A stretch of DNA of 30,902 nucleotides, taken from contig CAUGJN010000008.1 in NCBI GenBank assembly GCA_959599635.1, positions 1 through 30,902 of the forward strand, in the 5' to 3' direction. The position numbers were made by a program, and so were the translations under genes. Each line of letters begins with the position of its first letter. The first letter of the stretch is position 1. Source of the stretch: an uncultured Collinsella sp. (GTDB taxonomy: Bacteria; Actinomycetota; Coriobacteriia; Coriobacteriales; Coriobacteriaceae). Below, piece by piece: positions 1 to 7,030 of this stretch. The notes beneath the pieces are model-generated. The model did no database searches. It saw only the letters and a list, made by a program, of their open reading frames with translations, and was not told the DNA's origin.

Positions 1-29
1 GTCCTTTTATGCCGACACCGGGAGTAGAC

Positions 30-803
30 ATGCTGCTCGCTATCGATATGGGAAACACGCAGACGGCCATGGGCCTGTTTGACGGAGACGAGCTGGTGCA
101 GTCGTGGCGCATGCCCACCGACCGCTCCTATACCGCCGACGAGATCCACGTGCGCCTGATGGGCTTCTTTAAGATGTACGACCTTTCGCTCGATGCGGTC
201 GATGCGATCGCCTTTGCCGGCGTGGTTCCGCAGCTCTCACGTGAGTGGCACGCCGTGGCCGACCGCATCGCGGCGGACGCCATCGTCATCGGGCCGCAGA
301 CGGCCGCCGTGACCAAGCTGCGCGCGGCGCGCCCCCAGGCCGTAGGTGCCGACCGCGTCGCCAACGCCGTCGCAGCTGAGACTTTCTACGGCGCGCCGGC
401 AATCGTGGTGGACTTTGGCACCGCGACCAATATCGACGTCATCGATGAGGACGGTTATTACATTGGCGGGGCGATCGCGCCGGGCATTCGCATCTCCATG
501 GACGCACTTGCCGCCCGTGCCGCCAAGCTCGCCAGCGTGCCGCTCGAGGCGCCCGAGCACGCCATCGGCCGCGATACCGAGGAGTGCATTAAGGTCGGCG
601 CCGTGGTGGGCGCTGCCGCCATGGCCGAGGGCCTGGTCGCGCGCATGAAGCGCGAGCTGGGCCGCGAGGATGCCACCGTTATCGCCACGGGCGGTCTCGC
701 CGGCATTGTCGCCGATTCGACCGATGCCTTCGACGTGGTCGACGGGCAACTCACCATCAAGGGCATCTGCGAAATCTACCGCCGCATGCAGGAGCTGGGA
801 TAG
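30..803 (+). CDS. coaX: Type III pantothenate kinase
   Basis: Predicted to phosphorylate pantothenate with ATP, the first step of coenzyme A synthesis in the cytoplasm. The 257-residue product matches the usual size of the family. The N-terminus has the ASKHA-fold phosphate loop DMGNTQT; the middle has GADRVANA and the second nucleotide-binding strand DFGTATNID; a third glycine-rich stretch (ATGGLAG) lies near the C-terminus. Type III kinases differ from CoaA and do not respond to CoA feedback (family knowledge). I chose the ATG at 30 rather than 9 because GGAG lies 6-7 bases upstream and the protein then starts directly with the first beta strand (MLLAIDMGN). The bases before it are too few to identify the upstream gene. 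Confidence 0.95.
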   Translation: MLLAIDMGNTQTAMGLFDGDELVQSWRMPTDRSYTADEIHVRLMGFFKMYDLSLDAVDAIAFAGVVPQLSREWHAVADRIAADAIVIGPQTAAVTKLRAARPQAVGADRVANAVAAETFYGAPAIVVDFGTATNIDVIDEDGYYIGGAIAPGIRISMDALAARAAKLASVPLEAPEHAIGRDTEECIKVGAVVGAAAMAEGLVARMKRELGREDATVIATGGLAGIVADSTDAFDVVDGQLTIKGICEIYRRMQELG

Positions 804-839
804 AGTAAACGCCAGGTCGCAGCAACCAGCCGCCAATCC

Positions 840-878
840 TATTCCTCAAAATCGAAAATTTTTCAGTTTTGAGGAATA
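840..878. repeat. 39-bp palindromic repeat, left copy bounding the ATPase gene
   Basis: Perfect 12-bp inverted arms, TATTCCTCAAAA at 840-851 and TTTTGAGGAATA at 867-878, with a 15-base loop. Only two positions differ from the copy at 2114-2152. It begins 36 bases after the coaX stop and ends 11 bases from the ATPase stop. On the + strand it is followed by a run of seven T (883-889 region), so it could also act as an intrinsic terminator for coaX. Confidence 0.9.
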
Positions 879-889
879 CGATTTTTTTG

Positions 890-2086
890 CTAAGCCTCGC
901 CGCACAACCACCTCGCCAGGTCCACGATCTGCACCCCATCGCGATCCGTGGCCTCGTGATGCGTGCGGGCAGGAATCATCTTGGGATACGCATCGCCAAT
1001 GCTCAGCAGTGGCGAAATCTCGCGTTCAAACGTCTTATCCGAGCTGATGTCGTCGCTCACCTGAATGTAGAGCTTCTCGCTTCGCTTGATTGCTACAAAG
1101 TCTATTTCCTTTTTATAGAGCACACCGACGTATACCTCGTATCCGCGGCGCAGCAGCTCGATGGCCACCATGTTCTCGTATACGCGTCCCCAATCCATAT
1201 CACGTGTACCAAGCAGTGCGTATTTGAACGCGTGGTCTGCCAGGTAATACTTCTCGCCGCTCTTAAGGTATTTATTGCCGCGAATGTCGTACCGACGAAC
1301 TTTATAGAAGGCAAACGCATCGCACAGGTACCCCATGTACGTGCCGACCGTCTTGTTCGTAATCTTTAGCCCATCCGCATTCAAAACATCTGTAATGGTG
1401 CGTGCCGACGTTATGTTGGAGACGTTGTCCATCATGTAAACGGCAATGCGCAGCAGTGCCGATTCGTTTCTCACGTTATGCCGCTGCACGATATCCCTCA
1501 CGATGAGCGTTTTGAAGACATTGGAGAGATATTGGTAGCGCTGCTCCTGCAGTGGATAAGGGTAAGAACCGGACATACCGCCGGTTCTCGCGTACTCATC
1601 GAAGTCGCGATCGTCCTCGCCCTCGTCACTATAGAGGCGATACTCCTCAAACGAGAATGGGAAAACCTCGATCTCGAACGTGCGCCCCGTAAAGAGCGTC
1701 GACAGATCGCTCGACAGCAAAAAGGCGTTCGATCCGGTGATGAAGATGTCGTACTGCTCGGATGCATGGAGGCTGTTGATCGCGCGTTCAAAGCCGTCGC
1801 ACATCTGGACCTCGTGGATAAGCAGGAAGTTTTGCTTGTCGGACACTCGATGCTCTTTCACATAGGCGAGCAGGGCATGATATTCGAGCAGGTTCTCGAA
1901 CTCATCGAGGTTGTAGTTGATATGGATGACATTCGAATTGGACAGATTTGCCTCCACGTAATCGCGGAGGGCCTCGAGCAATTTTGACTTACCGCTACGG
2001 CGAATGCCCGTTATGACCTTGATGTCCGGTACGCCAATAAGGCTCGTCAACGTGTCCATATATGACGTTCTATTGATGAGTTTCAT
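890..2086 (-). CDS. AAA family ATPase with DUF4143-type C-terminal domain
   Basis: 398-residue protein of the AAA_14/DUF4143 architecture, a large family common in gut bacteria whose cellular role is not established. Residues 27-34 (GIRRSGKS) form the Walker A loop. The Walker B region reads LLIHEVQ at about 88-94, so the usual aspartate is a histidine while the glutamate is kept. A sensor-like ITGSNA motif follows. The C-terminal half carries the typical ENMVAIELLRRGYEV and KEIDFVAI...YIQVSD signature, which resembles a restriction-endonuclease-like fold. The start at 2086 is supported by AGGGAGG just upstream. The gene stands alone, convergent with coaX, and is bounded on both sides by the same 39-bp palindrome. 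The ATPase assignment is firm; the function is unknown. Confidence 0.9.
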   Translation of the reverse strand: MKLINRTSYMDTLTSLIGVPDIKVITGIRRSGKSKLLEALRDYVEANLSNSNVIHINYNLDEFENLLEYHALLAYVKEHRVSDKQNFLLIHEVQMCDGFERAINSLHASEQYDIFITGSNAFLLSSDLSTLFTGRTFEIEVFPFSFEEYRLYSDEGEDDRDFDEYARTGGMSGSYPYPLQEQRYQYLSNVFKTLIVRDIVQRHNVRNESALLRIAVYMMDNVSNITSARTITDVLNADGLKITNKTVGTYMGYLCDAFAFYKVRRYDIRGNKYLKSGEKYYLADHAFKYALLGTRDMDWGRVYENMVAIELLRRGYEVYVGVLYKKEIDFVAIKRSEKLYIQVSDDISSDKTFEREISPLLSIGDAYPKMIPARTHHEATDRDGVQIVDLARWLCGEA

Positions 2087-2113
2087 TGGTGCCTCCCTGC
2101 GGTCTTCTATCGC

Positions 2114-2152
2114 TATTCCTCAAAAACGAAAATTATTCAGTTTTGAGGAATA
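2114..2152. repeat. 39-bp palindromic repeat, right copy upstream of the ATPase gene
   Basis: Same palindrome as 840-878: arms TATTCCTCAAAA at 2114-2125 and TTTTGAGGAATA at 2141-2152. It ends 28 bases upstream of the ATPase start codon, so it could be an operator or part of the promoter. Its loop contains an A/T-rich TGAATAATTTT on the minus strand. Confidence 0.9.
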
Positions 2153-2175
2153 GGGTGCTGACAACCCATTCCCCA

Positions 2176-2220
2176 GACAACAAGACCCTCCCCGGCACAG
2201 CCGAGGAGGGTCTTGTTGTC
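2176..2220 (-). terminator. Strong hairpin, likely terminator of the minus-strand fol operon
   Basis: Perfect 16-bp inverted repeat, 2176-2191 against 2205-2220 (arm ends GACAACAAG and CTTGTTGTC), with a 13-base loop. It lies 31 bases beyond the stop of the last gene of the operon. There is no clear T-run on the minus strand, so efficiency cannot be judged. Confidence 0.65.
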
Positions 2221-2250
2221 ATCGCTATCTTTGAGCGCGGGCGCCTCGCG

Positions 2251-2952
2251 TTACAGTCCGCGAATCCGTACGGCCTCGGGCGGAAACTCCTGCTCGCCGG
2301 CATCGGTCTTGATGGTCGCGCGGCCCCAGATGTCCAGGCCCGCAAACACACCGACTGCAAGCGGCAAGCCGCTGGGCGACACCGCCGCGACCTGACGACC
2401 CAGCAGTGGCACCATATCGAAGTACTCGCCCAGCACGGGAGCCAGCGGACCGGCAGCGCCCTGCGGCGTGTTAGCAACAACCGCCCAGGTGTCCACGCGG
2501 ACCAGCACGGCGGCGGCCAATGCCTCGATCAGCGTCTCATCTGCCATATCCACGCCAAGCTCACCCAGCGCCGCACGCTCAATATCAACCGTCACCGCGG
2601 CAAACATGCCCGCAGCACCGGCACCGCCGTTCACGGCAACACGCGCGAGCGACGTCTCAAACGCAGGCGCACCGCACACGATATCGCTCGGCCACTGGAT
2701 ACCAACTTTACCGGCAAGGCCCAACCCCGGCGTCGAAGCCGTGCCCACGAGCGCGTCCATCATGCCCATTGCGGCCACAAACGGCAGGCCGTGGAAGGCA
2801 TGCATATTCACATCCGGGCGCACGACCAGCGAAAACGTCAACGACGTCTCGCCCGCGCTCCAAGCACACCAGCCCGCAGACGCACCCTCGCGACCAGCGT
2901 CGCGCGCGGTGTCGAGCTCGGTACCGACAGCTACGGCATTCATCTCAATCAT
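2251..2952 (-). CDS. Degenerate biotin-protein-ligase-like protein
   Basis: 233 residues resembling the catalytic and C-terminal domains of BirA-type biotin ligases but with altered key motifs. After the N-terminal strand, SLTFSLVVRPDV matches the strand that follows the biotin loop. QWPSDIV corresponds to KWPNDL, with the conserved lysine replaced by glutamine. The biotinyl-AMP loop GRGRRG is replaced by a non-matching GREGASAGW. The C-terminal stretch LGRQVAAV...AGLDIWGRATIKT...EQEFPPEAVRI is typical of the SH3-like domain. The ATG directly abuts the TAG of the FolP-FolK gene, so translation is probably coupled; a second ATG three codons in is an alternative. It may have lost ligase activity or acquired another role. 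Confidence in homology is moderate, in catalytic activity low. Confidence 0.7.
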   Translation of the reverse strand: MIEMNAVAVGTELDTARDAGREGASAGWCAWSAGETSLTFSLVVRPDVNMHAFHGLPFVAAMGMMDALVGTASTPGLGLAGKVGIQWPSDIVCGAPAFETSLARVAVNGGAGAAGMFAAVTVDIERAALGELGVDMADETLIEALAAAVLVRVDTWAVVANTPQGAAGPLAPVLGEYFDMVPLLGRQVAAVSPSGLPLAVGVFAGLDIWGRATIKTDAGEQEFPPEAVRIRGL

Positions 2953-4692
2953 CTACATACGCCCCAATTCGCCCACGATATGGCCCACGCGATCCTCGGG
3001 CTCCTTGACCTCGACGCCGTTGTAGCGGAAGAACCGCGCCGGGTCGTGCATCAGGTCCTCGAGCGGCACCAGCACAAAGTCGCGCTCGCCAATGAGCGGA
3101 TGCGGCAGGCGCAGCTTTTTGCCGCCGTGGGTCTCGCCGTCCATCCACAGCAGGTCCAGATCGATAGTGCGCGGGCCGTTGACCTTGGCCTTCTTGGAGC
3201 GGTCGCGCCCCAGCTCGGCCTCGATTTTCATAAGCTCGTCGAGCAGCACCAACGGCGCCAACTCGGTCTTGATCTCGATGACGGCGTTGGCAAACGCGTC
3301 CTGGCGCGTCTCATAGGCCGGCTCGCTCTCGTAGATGCGCGAGCAGTTGGACACGCAGGTGAGCGGAATCTCGGCGATCATGTCGCGTGCGGCGCGGATG
3401 TTGTCGCAACGATGCCCCAGGTTGGAGCCCACGGCCACAAACGCACGGCGCGGCTGCGGCTTGGCGACAGCCCAGTAACCGTTCAGGAACTGCGCAAAGC
3501 CAGTGACGTCGTGCACGCGCACGATGTTTGCACCGGCCTGGATAGCGCCCAGGCACACGCCAAACGTGGCGGCATCGCGCGCGGCGGCCTCGGTCACGCC
3601 CGAGACGGCGCCCACAAAGCGTTTGCGCGACACGGCACACATGAGCGGGTAGCCCAGCGACGCCATCTTGGCGGTCTCGCGCTGGATGACGATGTCCTCG
3701 TTGGCCGTCTTGCCAAAGCCCGGGCCGGGATCGATGCAGATGCGGTCGCGCGACACGCCGGCATGGATGAGCGTGCGGGCCTGGTCGGATAGAAAGCCCA
3801 TGACGCGGCGCATGATGGGCGCCGAATCGGGCAGGGTGAAGCGGCGGAGCTGCGAGGTGGGCACGTAGGCTTCCTCGCGGCGGGCGCTGCGGCGCATCAT
3901 GGCGGCCAGGTGGTCATTGGGCTCCGGCGCGGTTTCGGTAGCCGCGGGCGTGGCCTCGGGCGCAGCGGTATCGGCGGCAGGCGCGGCCTGCTCGGCGCCC
4001 GGCGTCTCCTGCTCGATTGCAGGCTCGGACGTGGGCTCCGGTTCGCCAAACGGCAACGAGGGCTGCACCACGCCGCCCGGAAGCTTGGCCTCCGGCTTAG
4101 GCTCGCCCAGCAACTTGCCGCGACGGCGACGGGCCGGCTTCTCGGCCTCGCGCGCAGCCTCGGCAGCCGCCTCGCGCGCCTTCTCGGCAACAAACGCCGC
4201 TGCCGAGGTATCGAGCTGCACCGTTGCGTGCGTGCGCGCGGGCGCGGCGACCTCGCCGGCATGCATCACGATGACGCCGCAGGTGCTCGTCTTAACAAAC
4301 TCGACCATCTTGGGGTCGGTGAAGCCGGTCACGTCGTTGACGATCGAGGCGCCGCAGCGCACGGCCGCCTTGGCAACCGCCACGTGACGCGTGTCGATCG
4401 AGACGATGGCGCCCTCCTTGGCCAGCGCGCGCACCACGGGCAGCACGCGGCGAGCCTCCTCGTCGGGATTGACCGGGGTAAAGCCGGGGCGCGTGGACTC
4501 GCCGCCCACGTCGATGATGTCGGCGCCGGCGTCGAGCATCGCCAGGCCATACTCGATGGCGGCATCCGGGTCGAAGTGCTCCCCGCCGTCGCTAAACGAA
4601 TCGGGCGTCACGTTGAGGACGCCCATGATGCGCGGACGGTCAAAGCTGAGCTCGTACTTTCCGCACCGCCATGTCTTGCTGTCGTTCGCCAT
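2953..4692 (-). CDS. folP/folK: Dihydropteroate synthase - HPPK fusion (FolP-FolK) with a disordered insert
   Basis: 579-residue bifunctional folate enzyme. Residues 17-400 are dihydropteroate synthase: GVLNVTPDSFSDGG (24-37), DVGGESTRPG (61-70), SIDTRH (98-103), NDVTG (119-123), DPGPGFGKT (321-329), SRKRFVG (355-361), RVHDV (392-396). Residues 417-579 are 6-hydroxymethyl-dihydropterin pyrophosphokinase: VAVGSNLGHR, NGPRTIDLDLL, HPLIGERDFVLVPL. Together they catalyse consecutive steps, pyrophosphorylation of the pterin and condensation with p-aminobenzoate. The DHPS domain is interrupted at about 148-290 by an Ala/Pro/Glu-rich, low-complexity stretch placed where the MH...P.TMQ loop normally is. 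The start is ATG 4692, with AGGAGG six bases upstream; the in-frame ATG at 4698 touches that ribosome site and is unlikely. It lies between the sirtuin gene and the ligase-like gene. Confidence 0.92.
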   Translation of the reverse strand: MANDSKTWRCGKYELSFDRPRIMGVLNVTPDSFSDGGEHFDPDAAIEYGLAMLDAGADIIDVGGESTRPGFTPVNPDEEARRVLPVVRALAKEGAIVSIDTRHVAVAKAAVRCGASIVNDVTGFTDPKMVEFVKTSTCGVIVMHAGEVAAPARTHATVQLDTSAAAFVAEKAREAAAEAAREAEKPARRRRGKLLGEPKPEAKLPGGVVQPSLPFGEPEPTSEPAIEQETPGAEQAAPAADTAAPEATPAATETAPEPNDHLAAMMRRSARREEAYVPTSQLRRFTLPDSAPIMRRVMGFLSDQARTLIHAGVSRDRICIDPGPGFGKTANEDIVIQRETAKMASLGYPLMCAVSRKRFVGAVSGVTEAAARDAATFGVCLGAIQAGANIVRVHDVTGFAQFLNGYWAVAKPQPRRAFVAVGSNLGHRCDNIRAARDMIAEIPLTCVSNCSRIYESEPAYETRQDAFANAVIEIKTELAPLVLLDELMKIEAELGRDRSKKAKVNGPRTIDLDLLWMDGETHGGKKLRLPHPLIGERDFVLVPLEDLMHDPARFFRYNGVEVKEPEDRVGHIVGELGRM

Positions 4693-4711
4693 GAACATCC
4701 TCCTAAAATGC

Positions 4712-4745
4712 CCACGCCGCCGAGCTTGGGGAGCTGGCGGCGGGG
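4712..4745 (-). terminator. GC-rich hairpin between sirtuin and folP genes
   Basis: Imperfect inverted repeat, 4715-4726 against 4732-4742 with one bulged base. On the minus strand it is followed by TGGGCATTTT. It may partly terminate sirtuin transcripts or attenuate entry into folP; the T-run is short. Confidence 0.35.
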
Positions 4746-4787
4746 TCGCTTTGCAATCAGTCTTTCTATTGTATCCGCGCGCGCGGG

Positions 4788-5540
4788 CTAGAACGCAAAC
4801 GCGGCCGCGATGTCGCAAGAAATCAGCAGGTCGGCATTTGCATCCTGATCGGTGGGAGCAAGGTTGCATATGGCCAGCGTATCGCCGGTAAAGTATCGCG
4901 TAAGGCCTGCCGCCGGATACACCACGAGCGAGGTTCCGCCCACAATGAGGGCATCGGCCGCGGCGATGGCAGCAACGGCACCGGTCAACACGTGCTCGTC
5001 GAGCGGCTCTTCGTAGAGCACCACATCGGGCTTGATGCGACCGCCGCACGTAGGGCACACGGGCATGCCCGCGGCATCCTCGTGCTCGCGCGCGCAAATC
5101 CATTCGGCGCTGTAGACCGCGCCGCACGACTGGCAAATGTTGCGATGGACCGATCCGTGCAGCTCAAACACACGCTGCGAGCCCGCCATCTGATGCAAGC
5201 CGTCGATGTTTTGCGTCACCACGGCGTCGAGCTTGCCGGCACGCTCCAGCTCGGCCAGCTTGGTGTGGCAGCGGTTGGGCTTAGCGTTAAGCGCGATCAT
5301 CTTGGTGCGGTAAAAGTCGAAGAACTCCGCCGGATGTGTCTCGTAAAAGCTGTGCGAGAGCATGGTTTCGGGCGGATAGGCAAACTGCTGGTGATACAGG
5401 CCGTCCACGCTGCGGAAATCGGGGATGCCGCTCGCTGTGGAAACACCCGCGCCGCCAAAGAAGACCACGCGCTTGTGGGTGCCGAACAGCTCCGCTAGCG
5501 CGGCGGAGGCCTGTTTGGAGTCCGTTATCGCCTGCGTCAT
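4788..5540 (-). CDS. cobB: NAD-dependent protein deacylase, Sir2/CobB family
   Basis: 250-residue sirtuin that would remove acyl groups from lysines using NAD+, yielding nicotinamide and O-acyl-ADP-ribose. Visible motifs in order are the NAD-binding GAGVSTASGIPDFRS (about 30-44), TQNIDGLH (about 109), the catalytic histidine in FELHGSVH, two zinc-binding pairs CQSCG and CPTCG, then GGTSLVVYPA. The start at 5540 is chosen over the ATG at 5591 because GGAGGA lies five bases upstream of it and the extra residues are low in similarity. The gene is divergent from xthA and is the first of a minus-strand series with folP/folK. Its targets cannot be deduced; the neighbourhood does not include an acetyl-CoA synthetase gene. 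Confidence 0.94.
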   Translation of the reverse strand: MTQAITDSKQASAALAELFGTHKRVVFFGGAGVSTASGIPDFRSVDGLYHQQFAYPPETMLSHSFYETHPAEFFDFYRTKMIALNAKPNRCHTKLAELERAGKLDAVVTQNIDGLHQMAGSQRVFELHGSVHRNICQSCGAVYSAEWICAREHEDAAGMPVCPTCGGRIKPDVVLYEEPLDEHVLTGAVAAIAAADALIVGGTSLVVYPAAGLTRYFTGDTLAICNLAPTDQDANADLLISCDIAAAFAF

Positions 5541-5675
5541 ATGAGTCCTCCGTCCTTGTTGGTCGGGCAGCGTTGGGCGACGTCCCAGCATGCGGCCTTT
5601 AAGTCAGCATGCGCGGAGCCCGCCCCGCCCCTGTTGCGCTAATCTTAAGCCTGCCAACCCCGTCGAAAGGACACC

Positions 5676-6494
5676 ATGCCTCAGACTTACACTTTCGCCT
5701 CGTGGAACGTCAACGGCCTGCGCGCCGTGCTAAAAAAGGACCCGAGCTTTATCCAGATCGCGCAAGAACTCGACGTCGATATCCTGGCGCTGCAAGAGAC
5801 CAAGCTGCAAGAAGGCCAGGTCGATATTGACCTGCCCGGCTATCACCAAACCTGGAGCTACGCCGAGCGTAAAGGCTATTCGGGCACTGCGGTCTTTAGC
5901 CGCCAGGAACCGCTGCGCGTGCTGCGCGCCGACGCGCTGCTACCCTACGCCGGCGAGGGTGAGGCGGCCGCACTTGTCGCCCAAGCCGTAGCCGAGGGCC
6001 GCGTCTGCGCGCTCGAGTTCGACAAGTTTTGGTTTGTCGACGTCTATACGCCCAACGCCCAAAATGAACTCGCCCGCATCGACGTGCGCATGGCCTGGGA
6101 CGATGCTTACCGCGGCTTTTTGAACGCGCTCGAGCGCGAGACCGGCAAACCCGTCGTGACCTGCGGCGACTTTAACGTGGCGCACGAGGAGATCGACCTT
6201 AAGAACCCCAAGTCCAACCGCGGCAACGCGGGCTTTTCGGACGAGGAGCGCGGCAAGTTCACCGAGCTACTCAACGCCGGCTTTACCGATACCTGGCGCA
6301 CGGCAAACCCCGACGTCGAGGGCGTCTACAGCTGGTGGAGCTATCGCTTTAATGCCCGCAAGAACAACGCTGGCTGGCGCATCGATTACTTCTTGGTGAG
6401 TGACGCCATCGTCGACGCTGTGCGCGATACTGGCATCCGCGGCGACATCTTCGGCAGCGACCACTGCCCCGTCACCCTCACGCTAGAGCTCTAG
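5676..6494 (+). CDS. xthA: Exodeoxyribonuclease III, AP endonuclease family
   Basis: 272-residue member of the Mg2+-dependent EEP nuclease superfamily that acts in base-excision repair, cutting at abasic sites and degrading 3' ends. It starts with the typical SWNVNGLRA; LQETK carries the metal-binding glutamate. VVTCGDFNVAHEEID gives the catalytic Asp/Asn pair, WRIDYFLVS follows, and GSDHCPVTL holds the terminal Asp-His. About 30 residues after the SRQEPL strand are longer than in E. coli Xth, containing an Ala/Glu-rich segment. The start is supported by GAAAGGA a few bases upstream of ATG. It is a single gene transcribed away from the sirtuin gene. Confidence 0.95.
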   Translation: MPQTYTFASWNVNGLRAVLKKDPSFIQIAQELDVDILALQETKLQEGQVDIDLPGYHQTWSYAERKGYSGTAVFSRQEPLRVLRADALLPYAGEGEAAALVAQAVAEGRVCALEFDKFWFVDVYTPNAQNELARIDVRMAWDDAYRGFLNALERETGKPVVTCGDFNVAHEEIDLKNPKSNRGNAGFSDEERGKFTELLNAGFTDTWRTANPDVEGVYSWWSYRFNARKNNAGWRIDYFLVSDAIVDAVRDTGIRGDIFGSDHCPVTLTLEL

Positions 6495-6500
6495 CCCCAG

Positions 6501-6538
6501 CTGATCCCCTGGGGACGGAGGAAAACGAATCATTTTGG
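6501..6538 (+). repeat. GGGGACGG-type repeat, copy 1
   Basis: The sequence CTGATCCCCTGGGGACGG followed by an A-rich stretch and ATCATTTTGG recurs in the same orientation at 6742-6789. It belongs to the GGGGAC class of dispersed intergenic repeats also seen elsewhere in this window. Confidence 0.7.
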
Positions 6539-6581
6539 GCCTCGTGGGGGGTATCCGCGTGACCCATCCGCCACGAAACAC

Positions 6582-6717
6582 GCCCATCTACTACGTTTAA
6601 GCCACCACCCTCAACCACAGCGAACAACGCAAAAAGAAAACCGCAGGTAGAAAGCCTGCGGTTTTTCATAAAACGCGGTCATGGTCGGGGGTATCAAGCT
6701 AAACGTAGTAGATGGGC
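6582..6717. repeat. 136-bp element: 18-bp inverted repeats around a terminator-like hairpin
   Basis: Perfect 18-bp inverted arms, GCCCATCTACTACGTTTA at 6582-6599 and its complement at 6700-6717. In the middle (6637-6665) is an 11-bp hairpin with a T-run. No open reading frame of note is enclosed. The layout suggests a small non-autonomous element; it may provide the terminator of xthA. Confidence 0.8.
6637..6666 (+). terminator. Intrinsic terminator inside the repeat element
   Basis: Stem AAAACCGCAGG / CCTGCGGTTTT with a 7-base loop followed by T. The A-tract on the other side makes it potentially bidirectional. It lies 142 bases beyond the xthA stop. Confidence 0.75.
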
Positions 6718-6741
6718 CAGTTTCATGGCAAGCGCCGTCAA

Positions 6742-6789
6742 CTGATTCCCTGGGGACATCTGGGGACGGAAGAAAATGGATCAATTTGG
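6742..6789 (+). repeat. GGGGACGG-type repeat, copy 2
   Basis: Direct copy of 6501-6538: CTGATTCCCTGGGGAC, a short duplication CTGGGGACGG, then an A-rich run and ATCAATTTGG. It differs from copy 1 by scattered substitutions and a 10-base internal duplication. Confidence 0.7.
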
Positions 6790-6832
6790 CTCTCTGAGGG
6801 CCACGATGCCCGTCATATCAGCCGGCCGTTCC

Positions 6833-6984
6833 AAAACTATGCCGGTTTACGGGGCTGAATCGCGAACCCCCAACCATACGCAATTCCGAGATAATAAAAC
6901 CGCAGGTGAACGGCTTGCTCTATTTCGAAAAAAGCCGGCATGGTCTGCCTGCGCCAATCTAGCCCCGTAAACCGGCATAGTTTT
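6833..6984. repeat. 152-bp element with 24-bp perfect inverted repeats
   Basis: The 24-bp arms 6833-6856 and 6961-6984 are exactly complementary; the left arm begins AAAACTATGCCGG. The interior holds nested complementary pairs, CGCAGG/CCTGCG (6901-6906 with 6948-6953) and CGGCTT/AAGCCG (6911-6916 with 6932-6937), giving a central hairpin. Together with the repeats before it, this accounts for most of the gene-free stretch 6495-7030, in which I see no coding sequence. Confidence 0.8.
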
Positions 6985-7030
6985 AAAATGGCACCGAAGC
7001 AGTATTGATTCCCGCCCGACGCAACCAGCC

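Noticed and set aside
2086..3792. 568-codon open frame on the + strand
   Set aside because: It is antisense to the folate operon genes, rich in His/Arg/Ala as expected for a shadow of GC-rich coding DNA, and has no recognisable domain.
4693..5136. N-terminal extension of the FolP-FolK frame
   Set aside because: It overlaps the sirtuin gene in another frame, is Arg/Ala-rich, and lies upstream of a strong AGGAGG ribosome site for ATG 4692.
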